Positions 17,281 through 26,519 of a DNA stretch of 64,000 nt are shown piece by piece. A model generated the notes under the pieces. That model saw nothing but the letters and a program-made list of their open reading frames with translations. It had not been told where the DNA came from and did not search any database. The stretch is from JACPFJ01 sp036504875 (GTDB lineage Bacteria > Desulfobacterota > Desulfuromonadia > Geobacterales > Pseudopelobacteraceae), in NCBI GenBank assembly GCA_036504875.1, contig DASXUK010000042.1, forward strand, positions 1 through 64,000, given 5' to 3'. The translations under genes were made by a program, and so were the position numbers. How positions within the stretch are numbered: position 1 is the stretch's first letter; every line of letters starts with the position of its first letter.

Positions 17281-17658
17281 GTGACCATCAACCAAAACCA
17301 GGTGTTGATCCCGGTCACGCTCAGTTATGGCAATAGAACGATCGAGGCAAGGCTTGTTCTGGACACAGGGGCATCCATTACCGTCATCAGTACAAACCTG
17401 GCCGAAAAACTAAATATCAACCTGGATCGGGCACCGCGCTCACACGCCCAGGTGGTAGGAGGAGGGATTGTCACTGGCTGGCACACGAGGCTCGACCGGA
17501 TATCCGCCGGCCCGCACACCAGGGCCGGCATCGATGTGGCGGTCATTCCCCACAATGGCCGAGGTATGGCTATTGAAGGATTGCTGGGAATGGACTTTTT
17601 GCGTAACTACAAATATCATATAGACTTCAATAGCCAGTCTATCGACTGGACTTACTAA
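17281..17658 (+). CDS. Retropepsin-like aspartic protease domain, probably 5'-truncated
   Basis: The 125-residue product is a clan AA aspartic protease domain: LVLDTGASITVIS holds the DTGA catalytic motif, and GLLGMDFLRNYKYHIDF matches the C-terminal part. In relatives this domain is exported and preceded by a signal peptide, often with DUF4124 and a linker. Here the frame is open upstream only to 17200 and offers no ATG, no signal peptide and no ribosome binding site; GTG 17281 is merely the first usable codon. I therefore suspect that the 5' part was lost. A start from an unusual codon cannot be excluded. Confidence 0.6.
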   Translation: MTINQNQVLIPVTLSYGNRTIEARLVLDTGASITVISTNLAEKLNINLDRAPRSHAQVVGGGIVTGWHTRLDRISAGPHTRAGIDVAVIPHNGRGMAIEGLLGMDFLRNYKYHIDFNSQSIDWTY

Positions 17659-17967
17659 AAGCATGCTCTTTGCCAGAGCCCCTAGCCACTCCTGATCCTG
17701 CTCCACTCCAACCATTCCGTTTTCTCCGTACACTCCAAAAAGCATAAAATTGCATGAAATCAAATGTTAATCATCACATTGCTCATAGCAACTGAGCGCG
17801 GATCCCGGCTTTAGAAAAATATTTGATGTTTTCTGGTGCTTAAATCACTTAAATAATTAATTAGTCATTACTATAATAAATTTGGTGATTTCCTTTTAAA
17901 ATCTCGTTATAGTGCCGAAAAAAATAGTAATTAGCGCATTCACTCAACCTGTCGGGAAGGGTTCCGC
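17659..17967. other. AT-rich intergenic region before the hybrid kinase gene
   Basis: No gene is supported. The left part is pyrimidine-rich; the right part (from about 17815) is strongly AT-rich and probably carries the promoter of the hybrid kinase gene, but I cannot fix boxes with confidence. A minus-strand frame over 17440-17763 is a shadow of the protease gene. Confidence 0.4.
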
Positions 17968-20900
17968 ATGCTTGTCAAGAAATCTTCTGCAACACACCTG
18001 CTATTTGCATTAGTTGTGAGTTTGCTGCTGCTTGGCCATATTAATAGTCAAGCAGCCCAGGACCCAAGCCCCTTGGTCTCAAAGAATATCCTCATTCTAA
18101 ATTCCTACAACCAAACCTTTGCTTGGACCGATCAGGAAATGGACGGCATAATTGAGGTGCTGCACGCCGAAGATATCAATTATATGCCATCCGTGGAATA
18201 CCTTGATTGGAAACGGTTTCCCGACAACAAGCTTGCCGCTCGAACCCTCGAATATCTCAGGTTGAAGTACCGGGGGCAAAAGATCGATGCGGTAATCGTA
18301 ACCGATAACGTGGCCATGGAATTCGCTCTCAAGAACAGGAACATACTGTTTCCAAAAGCGGCCATTATCTTTTGCGGGATTAACGGTTATAGCGACGCAA
18401 TGATCGCCGGCCATGAGCGGGTAAGCGGGGTGGTGGAAGACGTTGATCCGGCAGGCACCCTGCGGCTCATACAAGCTCTGATGCCGGATACGCGTGAGAT
18501 TGTAGCACTGTTCGAGGATTCGGAAAGCGCCCGCCTGGTTAGAAAGGCGCTTGATGATGCGGTTAAAAACTACAAGGGCCAGATCAAGCTGCGTGTGCTC
18601 ACAGGTCTTAACAATGACCAACTGATCAGGGAAATCAGAGCTGTGAAGCCCGGCAGCGTTATATTGCAGGGGCCATATTACAGTGACCGGGAAGGCCATT
18701 CATTCAACGCCGAAAATGTGATAGCCCGAATCCTGCCATACTCAAGCGTACCTATTTTCAGTCTCTGGGACTTCCTGGCCGGTAAAGGTATCACCGGCGG
18801 CAGCCTTTTGAGCGGCAAATTGCAGGGGCGAAATGCGGCATTGATCGCCCTGCGTTTTCTGCGTGGCGAGTCGGTTGTGCCGGTCATGAAAGATGTGCCG
18901 ATGAGGATTTTGCTGGATCATCAGCAGCTAAAGCGTTTTGGGCTTGATCAGCGCCCGCTTCCAAAAAACATAGAATTGATCAACCGGCAGTTTTCTTTTA
19001 TCGAAACCTATTTTAGTCAGGTAATGACGGTCGGCGCGGTCTTTGTCATTTTGTTGACCATAATCGCGGCACTGGTCTTCAATGTCCGCCGGAGACTGCA
19101 AGTTGAAGCCACCCTGCGGGCCAGCGAGGAGAGTCTGGCAACGACTTTCAGCTCGATCGGGGACGCTGCTATCGCCACGGATGAGAAGGGGCGGGTAGTG
19201 CGCATGAATCGTGTAGCTGAACAGTTTACCGGTTGGCTGGAAGAGGAAGCCAAGGGAAGGCCCTTGGATGAGATCTTCAGGATCATCAACGAGTACACCC
19301 GCGCCCCTGTCGAAAACCCGGTAGATAAGGTGCTGGCAACCGGTCTGATTGTTGGCTTGGCCAACCATACTGCACTGATAGCACGGGACGGCTCGGAGAT
19401 GCCGATAGCCGACAGCGGCGCACCAATAGTTGACCGAAAAACAGGTGCAGTGACGGGAGTCGTGCTGGTGTTCCGGGATGTAAGCGCCGAGCGGGCGGCC
19501 GAGGAGGCCCTGAAATCGAGCGAACAACTGCTGCGCAGCGTAATAGACTCCGCACCATTTGGTGCGCATCGCTTTGAACTGGATGCCGAAGACAGGCTTA
19601 TCTTTACGGGCGCCAATGCTATGGCCGACAAGGTCCTGGGCTTGGATCACTCCAGACTCTGCGGCAAGGAAATTGTGGAGGCCTTCCCAAAACTCAAAGA
19701 GACGCTGATCCCCTTCAAATTCAAGGAGGTGGCTCATAGCGGTGAACGTTATGAAACCGAGCTGTTCGAGTATGCCTATGAGCACATAACAGTTGCCTAT
19801 GAAATTTCAGCCGTTCAAATCGGGGAGCAACGCATGGTTGCCTTTTTCCGTGATGTGACTGAAAAACGAAAGGCTGAAGAGGCCCTGCGGCAGTCGGAGA
19901 AGAAGTTCTCCAAAGCCTTTCATACCAATCCCACCTGGATGACGATCAGTACCCTCGATACAGGTTGCTATCTTGACGCAAATGAGACCTTCTTGAGGGA
20001 ATGCGGATATACCCGTGAGGAGGTGATCGGTCATACCTCCACTGAACTGGGAATCTGGCCCGATGAAAAAGAACGTTTTGCCATCATGGAAACTATTCGC
20101 CTGGGTGGCGTTATCAGGAATCATGAGGTAAAACGCCGCACCAAGGACGGGCGCATTTTAACGGTCCTCTGGTCGGCTGATCTGATGGAACTGGATGGTG
20201 AACAGAGTATCATCTCGGCTTCACTCAACATTACTGATCGCATACGGCTGGAAACCGAAAGTATCAAGGCCCAGAAGCTTGAATCCCTGGGCATTCTTGC
20301 CGGCGGTATCGCTCATGACTTCAACAATCTACTAACTGGTATCCTCGGAAATGTTTCTTTAGCCAAACAGCTGATTGTCGACAATGAAAAGGCTATCAAG
20401 CGTCTGGAGGCTTGCGAACTTGCATCGCTGCGGGCCGGAGATCTGACCAATCAACTGCTTACCTTTGCACGAGGGGGCGAACCGGTTAAGAAAATAACTA
20501 TGTTGCCGCGACTGATCATGGACTCAGCCAATTTCGCACTGCGTGGCTCCAATGTGCGCTGCAGTTTTAATTTTCCTCAGGATATCTGGCAGGTTGAAGT
20601 GGATGAAGGACAGTTCAGTCAGGTTATTAACAATCTGGTTATAAATGCGGATCAGGCAATGCCCGAAGGAGGCGAAATTGTTATTACTGCGGCAAACGTT
20701 GTGATCCAGGCCCAGGATGGACTACCTCTCGAGGAAGGACCTTATGTAAGAATCATGGTGAAGGATCAGGGATCAGGAATTGATCCTGCCATAATTACGC
20801 GCCTGTTCGACCCATACTTTACAACTAAATCAAAAGGCAGCGGCCTGGGGCTGGCATCGGTTTATTCAATTGTTAATCGGCATAACGGGTACGTGACGGT

Positions 20901-21384
20901 GGACTCCCACCCTGGAGAAGGGGCGACCTTTGCCATGTATCTGTTAGCAACTGTTGCACTTAATAGAGTGATCGAGGAGATTAAGACTGCTGAACTTTCA
21001 ATCCGTCTTTCGGGCAAGGTATTGGTCATGGATGACGAGGAGATTATCAGGGACGTGGCCACTGAAATACTTTCTCACTTTGGCTTTGATGTTACCGTTT
21101 GCGATGAAGGTAATGAAGCTTTTGAGCTTTATAAATCAGCCCATGAAAAGAACATCCCCTTTGACCTGGTGATCCTGGACCTTACGGTTCCCGGCGCAAT
21201 GGGGGGTAAACAAGCAATTAAAAAGCTACTTGAGTTCAATCCCGGTGTAAAAGCTATCGTATCCAGTGGATACTCGAATGACCCGATAATAGCAAATTTT
21301 TCAGAGTTTGGTTTCAGCGCCGCCGTGGCAAAACCATTCCGCCAAAACGACCTGTATTCCGCGATATGTAATGTTTTGGTTTAA
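17968..21384 (+). CDS. Hybrid sensor histidine kinase with periplasmic ABC-type substrate-binding domain, PAS domains and receiver
   Basis: This 1138-residue protein begins with a signal/anchor helix (about 9-29), followed by a periplasmic region to about 345 resembling ABC-type substrate-binding folds (NILILNSYNQTFAWTD onward). A second membrane helix lies at about 352-374. Three PAS-like segments follow, at about 382-505, 521-630 and 645-755. The kinase core has the phospho-acceptor His783 in GGIAHDFNNLL, and the ATPase part includes VINNLVINADQAMP and KGSGLGLASVYSIV. The C-terminal receiver has Asp1071 in VILDLTVPG. All key residues are present. The AHDFNNLL-type H-box belongs to a class that often works with NtrC-like regulators. 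No partner gene is adjacent; the ligand is unknown. Confidence 0.9.
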   Translation: MLVKKSSATHLLFALVVSLLLLGHINSQAAQDPSPLVSKNILILNSYNQTFAWTDQEMDGIIEVLHAEDINYMPSVEYLDWKRFPDNKLAARTLEYLRLKYRGQKIDAVIVTDNVAMEFALKNRNILFPKAAIIFCGINGYSDAMIAGHERVSGVVEDVDPAGTLRLIQALMPDTREIVALFEDSESARLVRKALDDAVKNYKGQIKLRVLTGLNNDQLIREIRAVKPGSVILQGPYYSDREGHSFNAENVIARILPYSSVPIFSLWDFLAGKGITGGSLLSGKLQGRNAALIALRFLRGESVVPVMKDVPMRILLDHQQLKRFGLDQRPLPKNIELINRQFSFIETYFSQVMTVGAVFVILLTIIAALVFNVRRRLQVEATLRASEESLATTFSSIGDAAIATDEKGRVVRMNRVAEQFTGWLEEEAKGRPLDEIFRIINEYTRAPVENPVDKVLATGLIVGLANHTALIARDGSEMPIADSGAPIVDRKTGAVTGVVLVFRDVSAERAAEEALKSSEQLLRSVIDSAPFGAHRFELDAEDRLIFTGANAMADKVLGLDHSRLCGKEIVEAFPKLKETLIPFKFKEVAHSGERYETELFEYAYEHITVAYEISAVQIGEQRMVAFFRDVTEKRKAEEALRQSEKKFSKAFHTNPTWMTISTLDTGCYLDANETFLRECGYTREEVIGHTSTELGIWPDEKERFAIMETIRLGGVIRNHEVKRRTKDGRILTVLWSADLMELDGEQSIISASLNITDRIRLETESIKAQKLESLGILAGGIAHDFNNLLTGILGNVSLAKQLIVDNEKAIKRLEACELASLRAGDLTNQLLTFARGGEPVKKITMLPRLIMDSANFALRGSNVRCSFNFPQDIWQVEVDEGQFSQVINNLVINADQAMPEGGEIVITAANVVIQAQDGLPLEEGPYVRIMVKDQGSGIDPAIITRLFDPYFTTKSKGSGLGLASVYSIVNRHNGYVTVDSHPGEGATFAMYLLATVALNRVIEEIKTAELSIRLSGKVLVMDDEEIIRDVATEILSHFGFDVTVCDEGNEAFELYKSAHEKNIPFDLVILDLTVPGAMGGKQAIKKLLEFNPGVKAIVSSGYSNDPIIANFSEFGFSAAVAKPFRQNDLYSAICNVLV

Positions 21385-21691
21385 AAGACGAAATAACTGC
21401 TTTCGCACAGATCAAATTGATTTTTTAGTCGCAATTCCGAGGTAGGTGGGCAACCTTTAGTTGCTCAATGCCTGCAGAACTTTTCTTGGATATTCCCTTT
21501 GTTCTTCCACCCTCTTCCACGGTTCTCGCCAAATCTCCAAAGTCTCCTCACAGGGCCTTAAGAGCGTAACGTTCAAGCTTGATTTCACTCTGTGTCCGCA
21601 CACAAAAATGACGATCCTCTCGTAAGATAGCCGCAGCCCACCTTGAGAAAGAATTGTGTCATCCCCCAAGCCCACCCAAAGTCTTAGGATA
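21385..21691. other. Gene-poor region after the hybrid kinase gene
   Basis: A 72-codon minus-strand frame (21457-21675) reads plausibly (RPCEETLEIWREPWKRVEEQ) but has no ribosome binding site or recognisable family and could be the tail of a decayed gene. Nothing else is visible. Confidence 0.3.
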
Positions 21692-21931
21692 CTATTGCGG
21701 CTGTTTCTTGTTTTTTATACATTCAAGAATTTTTTTAACTTCTTCGGCGGTATCATCAGGGTGCAGATCATAAGGGACATTTTCTCCCCCCAGGTTCTTG
21801 TAGATGCGAAATCTTGCACAGGATTCATATTTCCCAAGACAGAGGGTGCTTTTAATGTACTCGGTTGATTTGGGCATTCCCTTCATCTTGTCGTTGAAGA
21901 ATTGGCAACACGCCAAAATTTCGCAAGCCAT
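21692..21931 (-). CDS. Small conserved cysteine-rich hypothetical protein
   Basis: This 79-residue protein starts MACEILACCQFFNDKM with a CX4CC cluster and has two more cysteines in STLCLGKYESCARF, followed by YKNLGGENVPYDLHPDD. Four to five conserved cysteines suggest a metal or Fe-S site. Similar short proteins with a C...C(P/Q)FFNDKM start are, to my knowledge, common in Geobacter-type genomes, usually near metal- or nitrogen-related genes, but have no assigned role. GAGGTG lies upstream of ATG 21931. It sits just downstream of a broken NifX-like fragment on the same strand. Confidence 0.7.
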   Translation of the reverse strand: MACEILACCQFFNDKMKGMPKSTEYIKSTLCLGKYESCARFRIYKNLGGENVPYDLHPDDTAEEVKKILECIKNKKQPQ

Positions 21932-22005
21932 TACGGCACCTCTGCTTTAATAACCGTGATTTAAGATTAAGCCACTTCCCTAGAAGTGGGCTCTGTATAA
22001 CTCAT

Positions 22006-22098
22006 CTACATTTCAATAATTCTACGTTGCAGACTCAAAATACCATGCACCTGACTCTCCAAGCTGTGATTTTCCAGAACCGGGAAACAAACTTTCAT
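22006..22098 (-). pseudogene. Remnant of a NifX/NifB-type (dinitrogenase Fe-Mo cofactor family) gene
   Basis: A strong AGGAGG stands before ATG 22098 on the minus strand. The peptide begins MKVCFPVLENHSLESQVHG, which matches the usual start of small dinitrogenase iron-molybdenum-cofactor-family proteins (MKxCFPVxENxGLESQVYGHFGSAP). After about 19 residues the match stops and the frame ends at TAG 22006; the remaining about 90 codons are missing. A small hairpin (21970-21992) follows. The intact signals at the 5' end suggest recent loss by deletion. Confidence 0.5.
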
Positions 22099-22127
22099 TG
22101 TGCAACCTCCTGTGAAGTGTGTATCGA

Positions 22128-22742
22128 TCAACCTTGTGCGAAAAACGGAGAAATAGGCTTTATGGCCAGGATTTGTACCACCGAAGCGAGCCCGGTATGA
22201 TTGTTTCCCTCCCGCACAGCTCGTTCTAATTTCAGGGCATGAATTAACTCCAGACCGTTGAGCTCCTGCTTCAGGTCATCCAATGACATCAACATATCAA
22301 GTGATTTTGGGCCACCGGTGTTATAGGTAAGCTGCTCTTTGCTAAACGCCTCCAACACAAAGACACCTCCGGGCTTAAGTCCCCGCACTGCCGCCAGGTG
22401 GAGCGGAATGCGGATTGTCGAAGGTAAGTGACAATAGCAGGCAATGATTCCTTCCCACTGCCTAGCTTCTATCTGATACTCACATAAATCAGCTTGGATC
22501 GTGGTAAGGGGAACACCCCGTTCTGCAGCGAGTTGGTGGGCCTTTCTCAGGCCAACGCCGGACCCGTCCACCCCGGTCATCTGATACCCCAGTGATGCCA
22601 GATAAACAGCGTTTCGACCTTCACCCTCAGCAAGTGACAGAACCTTTCCTTGCGGAATCCTGTGTGCCACTGCTGCAAGGAAATCATTTGGCGCAGTGCC
22701 GTAGCAAAATCCCGGTTCCCTGTAGCGTTCATCCCAGTTCAT
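22128..22742 (-). CDS. Class I SAM-dependent methyltransferase (TehB-like)
   Basis: This 204-residue protein starts MNWDERYREPGFCYGTAPND, typical of the TehB/thiopurine-like methyltransferase group. Motif I appears as VLSLAEGEGRNAVYLA, followed by VTGVD-like MTGVDGSG and LKPGGVFVLEAF (motif III region). The substrate is not evident; relatives act on tellurite, thiols or small molecules. GAGGAAA precedes ATG 22742. It is followed by the NifX-like remnant and preceded by the J-domain gene about 170 bp upstream. Confidence 0.85.
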   Translation of the reverse strand: MNWDERYREPGFCYGTAPNDFLAAVAHRIPQGKVLSLAEGEGRNAVYLASLGYQMTGVDGSGVGLRKAHQLAAERGVPLTTIQADLCEYQIEARQWEGIIACYCHLPSTIRIPLHLAAVRGLKPGGVFVLEAFSKEQLTYNTGGPKSLDMLMSLDDLKQELNGLELIHALKLERAVREGNNHTGLASVVQILAIKPISPFFAQG

Positions 22743-22915
22743 GGTTTCCTCTTTTCAAAGTATTTCTGCCTCAATCACAATTATAACGGTAATCAGCAAT
22801 GGGTATGGGACTCTCGATCAATTGTGTCCTCGTGTGAATCGCCTTGCAATACCAGATGGCTGCAACCATCCCGTAGATCATGTTCAGTCCGATTACTACC
22901 CTACTTACTGTTCCC

Positions 22916-23194
22916 TCAGAATGGATCGTCCATAAACTGCCGCCGGAGATGCTCCTCCGGACACTGCTCATAAAATTCATCCTCGGTAAAGCAGAAGTGG
23001 TACGCGGAGACATAATCCAGCAACAGGCGGTAGGCAGCATTCACCTTCCGGATAATCTCAGGATCTCCGGAATTGCCGGAATCCGGGTGGTGGATTTTTA
23101 CCAGCGCCTTGTGCCGGTCCTTTATCTCCCTGAGGGTCGCACGCTCTCCAAGGCCCAGAACTAGAAGCGCTTGATGAAGATCAGGATAAGTCAT
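22916..23194 (-). CDS. Short J-domain (DnaJ-like) protein
   Basis: This 92-residue protein contains an isolated J domain: LGLGERATLREIKDRHKALV and the HPD motif in IHHPDSGNSGDPEIIRKVNAAYRLLLDY. The HPD tripeptide stimulates DnaK-type ATPases, so it should act as a co-chaperone. There is no Gly/Phe or zinc-finger region. Start 23194 (AGGTG upstream) is preferred over 23212. It lies just downstream of the multiheme cytochrome gene on the same strand (about 50 bp), so it could assist that protein's biogenesis; this is inference. Confidence 0.8.
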   Translation of the reverse strand: MTYPDLHQALLVLGLGERATLREIKDRHKALVKIHHPDSGNSGDPEIIRKVNAAYRLLLDYVSAYHFCFTEDEFYEQCPEEHLRRQFMDDPF

Positions 23195-23241
23195 GGGGCG
23201 CACACCTGTCATTGGAGTAATGGATAAACAACAGTTTTATA

Positions 23242-24981
23242 TCAACGATGAACAATTCCGGTTTTTTTGGTGTTATCAGGATTAGCCCTCATTGACTCGA
23301 ATTGCTTCCGGTCTTGTATGACTGGAATAGAGAAGTCTCCCTTAACCTGCCAGGCATCCTTGAAATATACCCAGGGAGCAAAGGCTGAGAGGGCATAGCC
23401 CGGTTCTAGATCAATCTTCTCTGATTGCATCTTGGTAATAAATAATCCTTTAGTGTTGGCCAGGACCTCATGACTGCCATTGAATGGGAGAGCGCCTGGG
23501 TCGTTGTATTCCCAGGTGACTTTCTGGATTTGAGTGCCGTCCACCGAGGCATGGCACGAGTCACACGAACGGCTTTTGCCTAGTTTATGCGACATCTTAT
23601 CCAATTGTATCCAGAGCAGGGCATTGTTGTTTTCCGGTAATCCACCAAACATTCCCACATATGCCCAGGCATCGTTGGTCTTTTTCAAATCCGGAAGGTC
23701 CATGGGAAAACGCCATTGCAAACCTGGTTTAAAGGGTGCTGTTTTTTGATTCATGACCGCCATGGGGAAAGGCTTGACCGGGATCCACTGTCCTCCCTGG
23801 TCTTTGATCAGGACAGGTTCGGGCATGTATCCGTAATAGGCTTTATATTTGAAATACGGAGTAGCGGCTCCGGCCATCTTGCCCGGTCCCCAGAAAGTGC
23901 CCTGGTAGCCGGCTAACCGTTGAATGTGGCACGCCTCGCAGGAAAGACTCTTGTGCAGAGAAGCAGCATGGGTTTTGACCACTTCCGGATGGCAGCGTTT
24001 GCATGAATCCTGCGCCTGTCGCCTGATCATTGCGTGGCCGATGGAAGGGTTACTTTTAGTGCTTTCGTGGCAATCAAGACAGCCTACTTTGAATTTGAGA
24101 TGAATATCAGGTTCATTACCTTCGGGAAATGAGAATGAACCGCCGAAATACCCCGCACCACGCCGTCTGTCCTCTGGTCCGGCATGACAGATGGAGGCCC
24201 GGCCATTGCCGTAACAGCTTTCGGAAGAGGGTGTTTTGACAAAGGTATGAGGGCCGATGGAGGGATTGGAAGCGTTTTTCTTTCCGGGGTTAAAATGGCA
24301 GTCCAGGCAGCCGACATGGCAGGTATTGCACGCCCTCTGGTTGATGCGGCTGCTCTCGGGCGTCATTGGCACAAGGGCGTTTGCCTGCATGGTTTCATAG
24401 TTGCCTTCAAACCAGGGGCCGCAGTTATGCGGTCCGCGGTCTTTATCTATCCAGCCCTTGTACTGGCTTTGTTTGCCGTTGGTTGCCATGGTGCTTTTTG
24501 AAAATTCCGCAAACTCCTTCTCGTGGCATTTGCCACAGGTTTTTTTCATGACCACGAAATCCTGGCTCAAAGTGTCAACTTTTTTGTCCTGCCACAGAAT
24601 TGCTGCAACCGATGCATCCTTGACTTGCTTTCCATCCTTTTCCGCAACGGTATAAAGATGGTTCATGGGGTTTGTGCCATACTGAAGGGGGTGTTTTCGA
24701 GCCGATGAAATCACCATTAATTTCTTCTTGGATACCACAAGCAGCCGAGCCATGTTTTTATGGGCGTTATCCTTGTTCCTGGCATCAGGGTCGCCCAAAT
24801 GGCATTCGCTGCAGGTGGCCGGCATGCGGGTTTGCGCCCCGGTCTCTTGAAGGGTCACCGCAAAAGAACCGTTGCCGGATAACTGCATATTTTTATAATT
24901 GCCATGGCAGTCGTTGCAGCTATCTGATGCTTCGGCGCTGACGGCACAAAAAAATAACAAACAGAGCGCGATCGTCCTCAT
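23242..24981 (-). CDS. Exported multiheme c-type cytochrome (nine CXXCH plus one CX8CH site)
   Basis: This 579-residue protein has a signal peptide (MRTIALCLLFFCAVSAEA) and nine CXXCH heme sites in order: CNDCH, CSECH, CGKCH, CNTCH, CLDCH, CLDCH, CKRCH, CEACH and CDSCH. Between the fifth and sixth lies CYGNGRASICH, an eight-residue spacing that may be a noncanonical tenth site. Many free His residues allow bis-His ligation. The C-terminal 100 residues lack hemes. Start 24981 is chosen because GGAGGGG precedes it and it opens the signal peptide. It probably carries electrons in the periplasm or at the surface. Downstream is the J-domain gene; no oxidase or porin partner is adjacent. Confidence 0.9.
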   Translation of the reverse strand: MRTIALCLLFFCAVSAEASDSCNDCHGNYKNMQLSGNGSFAVTLQETGAQTRMPATCSECHLGDPDARNKDNAHKNMARLLVVSKKKLMVISSARKHPLQYGTNPMNHLYTVAEKDGKQVKDASVAAILWQDKKVDTLSQDFVVMKKTCGKCHEKEFAEFSKSTMATNGKQSQYKGWIDKDRGPHNCGPWFEGNYETMQANALVPMTPESSRINQRACNTCHVGCLDCHFNPGKKNASNPSIGPHTFVKTPSSESCYGNGRASICHAGPEDRRRGAGYFGGSFSFPEGNEPDIHLKFKVGCLDCHESTKSNPSIGHAMIRRQAQDSCKRCHPEVVKTHAASLHKSLSCEACHIQRLAGYQGTFWGPGKMAGAATPYFKYKAYYGYMPEPVLIKDQGGQWIPVKPFPMAVMNQKTAPFKPGLQWRFPMDLPDLKKTNDAWAYVGMFGGLPENNNALLWIQLDKMSHKLGKSRSCDSCHASVDGTQIQKVTWEYNDPGALPFNGSHEVLANTKGLFITKMQSEKIDLEPGYALSAFAPWVYFKDAWQVKGDFSIPVIQDRKQFESMRANPDNTKKTGIVHR

Positions 24982-25046
24982 GTAAAACCCCTCCATGATA
25001 TTTGAAGTAATTCTTTCTTATCGCCAACTGACGATAATCAAGCCTT

Positions 25047-25223
25047 TCAACCCCCACTGAAACATTTTGGCGATGAACTACCCGCCGTAGGAAGGTTCGC
25101 CGATTTAGGCTTGACCTCACCAGAGCCACATGCTGGACAAACAGCTGGAATTCCGGCATCATCTTTCTGCAAAATTGTAAATTTGTAGCTACATTTCATA
25201 CAAGTAATTTCATTGGCTGGCAT
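25047..25223 (-). CDS. Small zinc-ribbon protein (FmdB-like)
   Basis: The 58-residue product has two knuckles, CMKC near the start and CPAC at about residues 29-32, giving a four-cysteine zinc ribbon, then a low-complexity Ser/Lys tail ending in PKCFSGG. ATG 25223 has GAGGTG upstream; the GTG two codons earlier is a less likely start. FmdB-type proteins are poorly characterised, putative regulators. It lies between the cytochrome gene and an IS1595 element, about 65 bp upstream of the cytochrome start. Confidence 0.75.
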   Translation of the reverse strand: MPANEITCMKCSYKFTILQKDDAGIPAVCPACGSGEVKPKSANLPTAGSSSPKCFSGG

Positions 25224-25359
25224 ATTCACCTCTAGTTATGTATATTCAAATTGTTGAATATAATATTGCGCACTTCTCATTCTGTCAATTTGTTATATTA
25301 ATTTAATAAAATAATTATTTTTATCAGTAGGTCGCCGGTAGTTTAATAACAAATTTTTT

Positions 25360-26438
25360 CGGAACTATCACCGAAAAGCAGGTTTCGGTATGAAGATCCC
25401 ACCAGCAGGAGTTCTTCTGAGTTGAGTTCCAACCGCATGCTTGAGCAGTGATCGAAGTTGTTCAAGTATCGGCTTTGCTTTGTAGATGATCTTCTTCATG
25501 CCGTTCTTTGATATTTCCCTTGCCGGGTAACGATGGTTCCAGCGGAAAACCACCTCGCTGATATACCGCTGAATGTGCATTCTGCTCAGGAAGTGGAATA
25601 CACCCTGTTTAGCTCGTTCGAGAATGGCATTGAACGATTCAGCCGTGTTGTTGTGAATATCACCGTTCACGAACTCTTTTTCGCCATGATTGACTGAACC
25701 GTGGCTGGCATAGTCTTCAGCGATCTTCTGATAGACGGGAAGCTGGTCACTCATAAGATCGGCTGTTGTATCAACGAACCGGTTGACCTTAGGAGCAAGC
25801 TCTGAGTAGCTATCGTTTGCTACAACACTTGCCCGCACATGACCATCACGGCTTGCGGCAACGAACACACATGACTTGGCGGTACCTTTGCCGCGCTTGT
25901 GTTTGACGTCTTTCTGGTATCGGGGCTTGCCGCCAAGATATTTTTCGTCAAGTTCAACGATCCCGGCAAGACCAGGCATTGCGTCTGCCTGTGAGGCCAT
26001 GAGTGCCCGGACAGCATGACCGACTTTCCAGGCCGTCTTCTGGGATGTACCGATCCACTTTGCAAGGAAAACGGATGAAATCCCTTTGCTGGAGTTGATC
26101 ATGAAGTACATGGCCATAAACCATGTTCTAAGCGGCAACTTGGTACTGTGCAGCGGAGTCCTGGTGGTGACGGTGAATTGCTTGCCACAGGCAGCACATT
26201 CATATAGACCAAACCGCCTGCTCTCTGCTGAGATGCTCCAAGACTTCATACCCCCACAATGGGGGCAAAGACGGCCTGCGGGCCAAATCATCTGTTCCAG
26301 GTAGCGGTGACAGGTTTCCTCATCGGGAAACTGGTTGCGAAACTCTTGAATATTCATGGCATACCCTCCTATAGAGAGCATGCTACAACATATGTATGAC
26401 AGAATAAGTCATCAGCCTTTTTATTGGTGATAGTTCCG
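25360..26438 (-). mobile_element. IS1595-family insertion sequence, apparently intact
   Basis: A perfect 13 bp inverted repeat CGGAACTATCACC at 25360-25372 and its complement GGTGATAGTTCCG at 26426-26438 bound one transposase gene. The family's ends usually read GG(N)AACTATCA, so the true tips are probably GGAACTATC. The stop codon lies inside the left repeat. I could not find a convincing 8 bp target duplication; the flanks are AT-rich (AAATTTTTT and TAATTTTA). It inserted between the zinc-ribbon gene and nth. Confidence 0.85.
25368..26357 (-). CDS. IS1595-family transposase (ISXO2-like)
   Basis: The 329-residue protein has an N-terminal zinc ribbon (CPHCGG at about 31-36 and CAACGK at about 54-59), then an ISXO2-type catalytic domain. 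VELDEKYLGGKPR contains the first Asp, LMSDQLPVYQKIA the second, and HNNTAESFNAILER the final Asn/Glu. HFLSRMHIQRYISEVVFRWN is the typical C-terminal block. ATG 26357 is preferred over 26381 because the family starts MNIQEFRNQFP. All key residues are present, so the gene looks functional. Confidence 0.92.
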   Translation of the reverse strand: MNIQEFRNQFPDEETCHRYLEQMIWPAGRLCPHCGGMKSWSISAESRRFGLYECAACGKQFTVTTRTPLHSTKLPLRTWFMAMYFMINSSKGISSVFLAKWIGTSQKTAWKVGHAVRALMASQADAMPGLAGIVELDEKYLGGKPRYQKDVKHKRGKGTAKSCVFVAASRDGHVRASVVANDSYSELAPKVNRFVDTTADLMSDQLPVYQKIAEDYASHGSVNHGEKEFVNGDIHNNTAESFNAILERAKQGVFHFLSRMHIQRYISEVVFRWNHRYPAREISKNGMKKIIYKAKPILEQLRSLLKHAVGTQLRRTPAGGIFIPKPAFR

Positions 26439-26519
26439 TAATTTTACACATAATACCGAGGTCTGGCAACTAAGATTTTCAACTAAACTTCGGCTATAAA
26501 ACAACATCCAAGTTGTGTT

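Noticed and set aside
25351..26445. Target-site duplication of the IS1595 element
   Set aside because: AATTTT occurs at both flanks (25352-25357 and 26440-26445) but not adjacent to the inverted repeats, so it may be chance.
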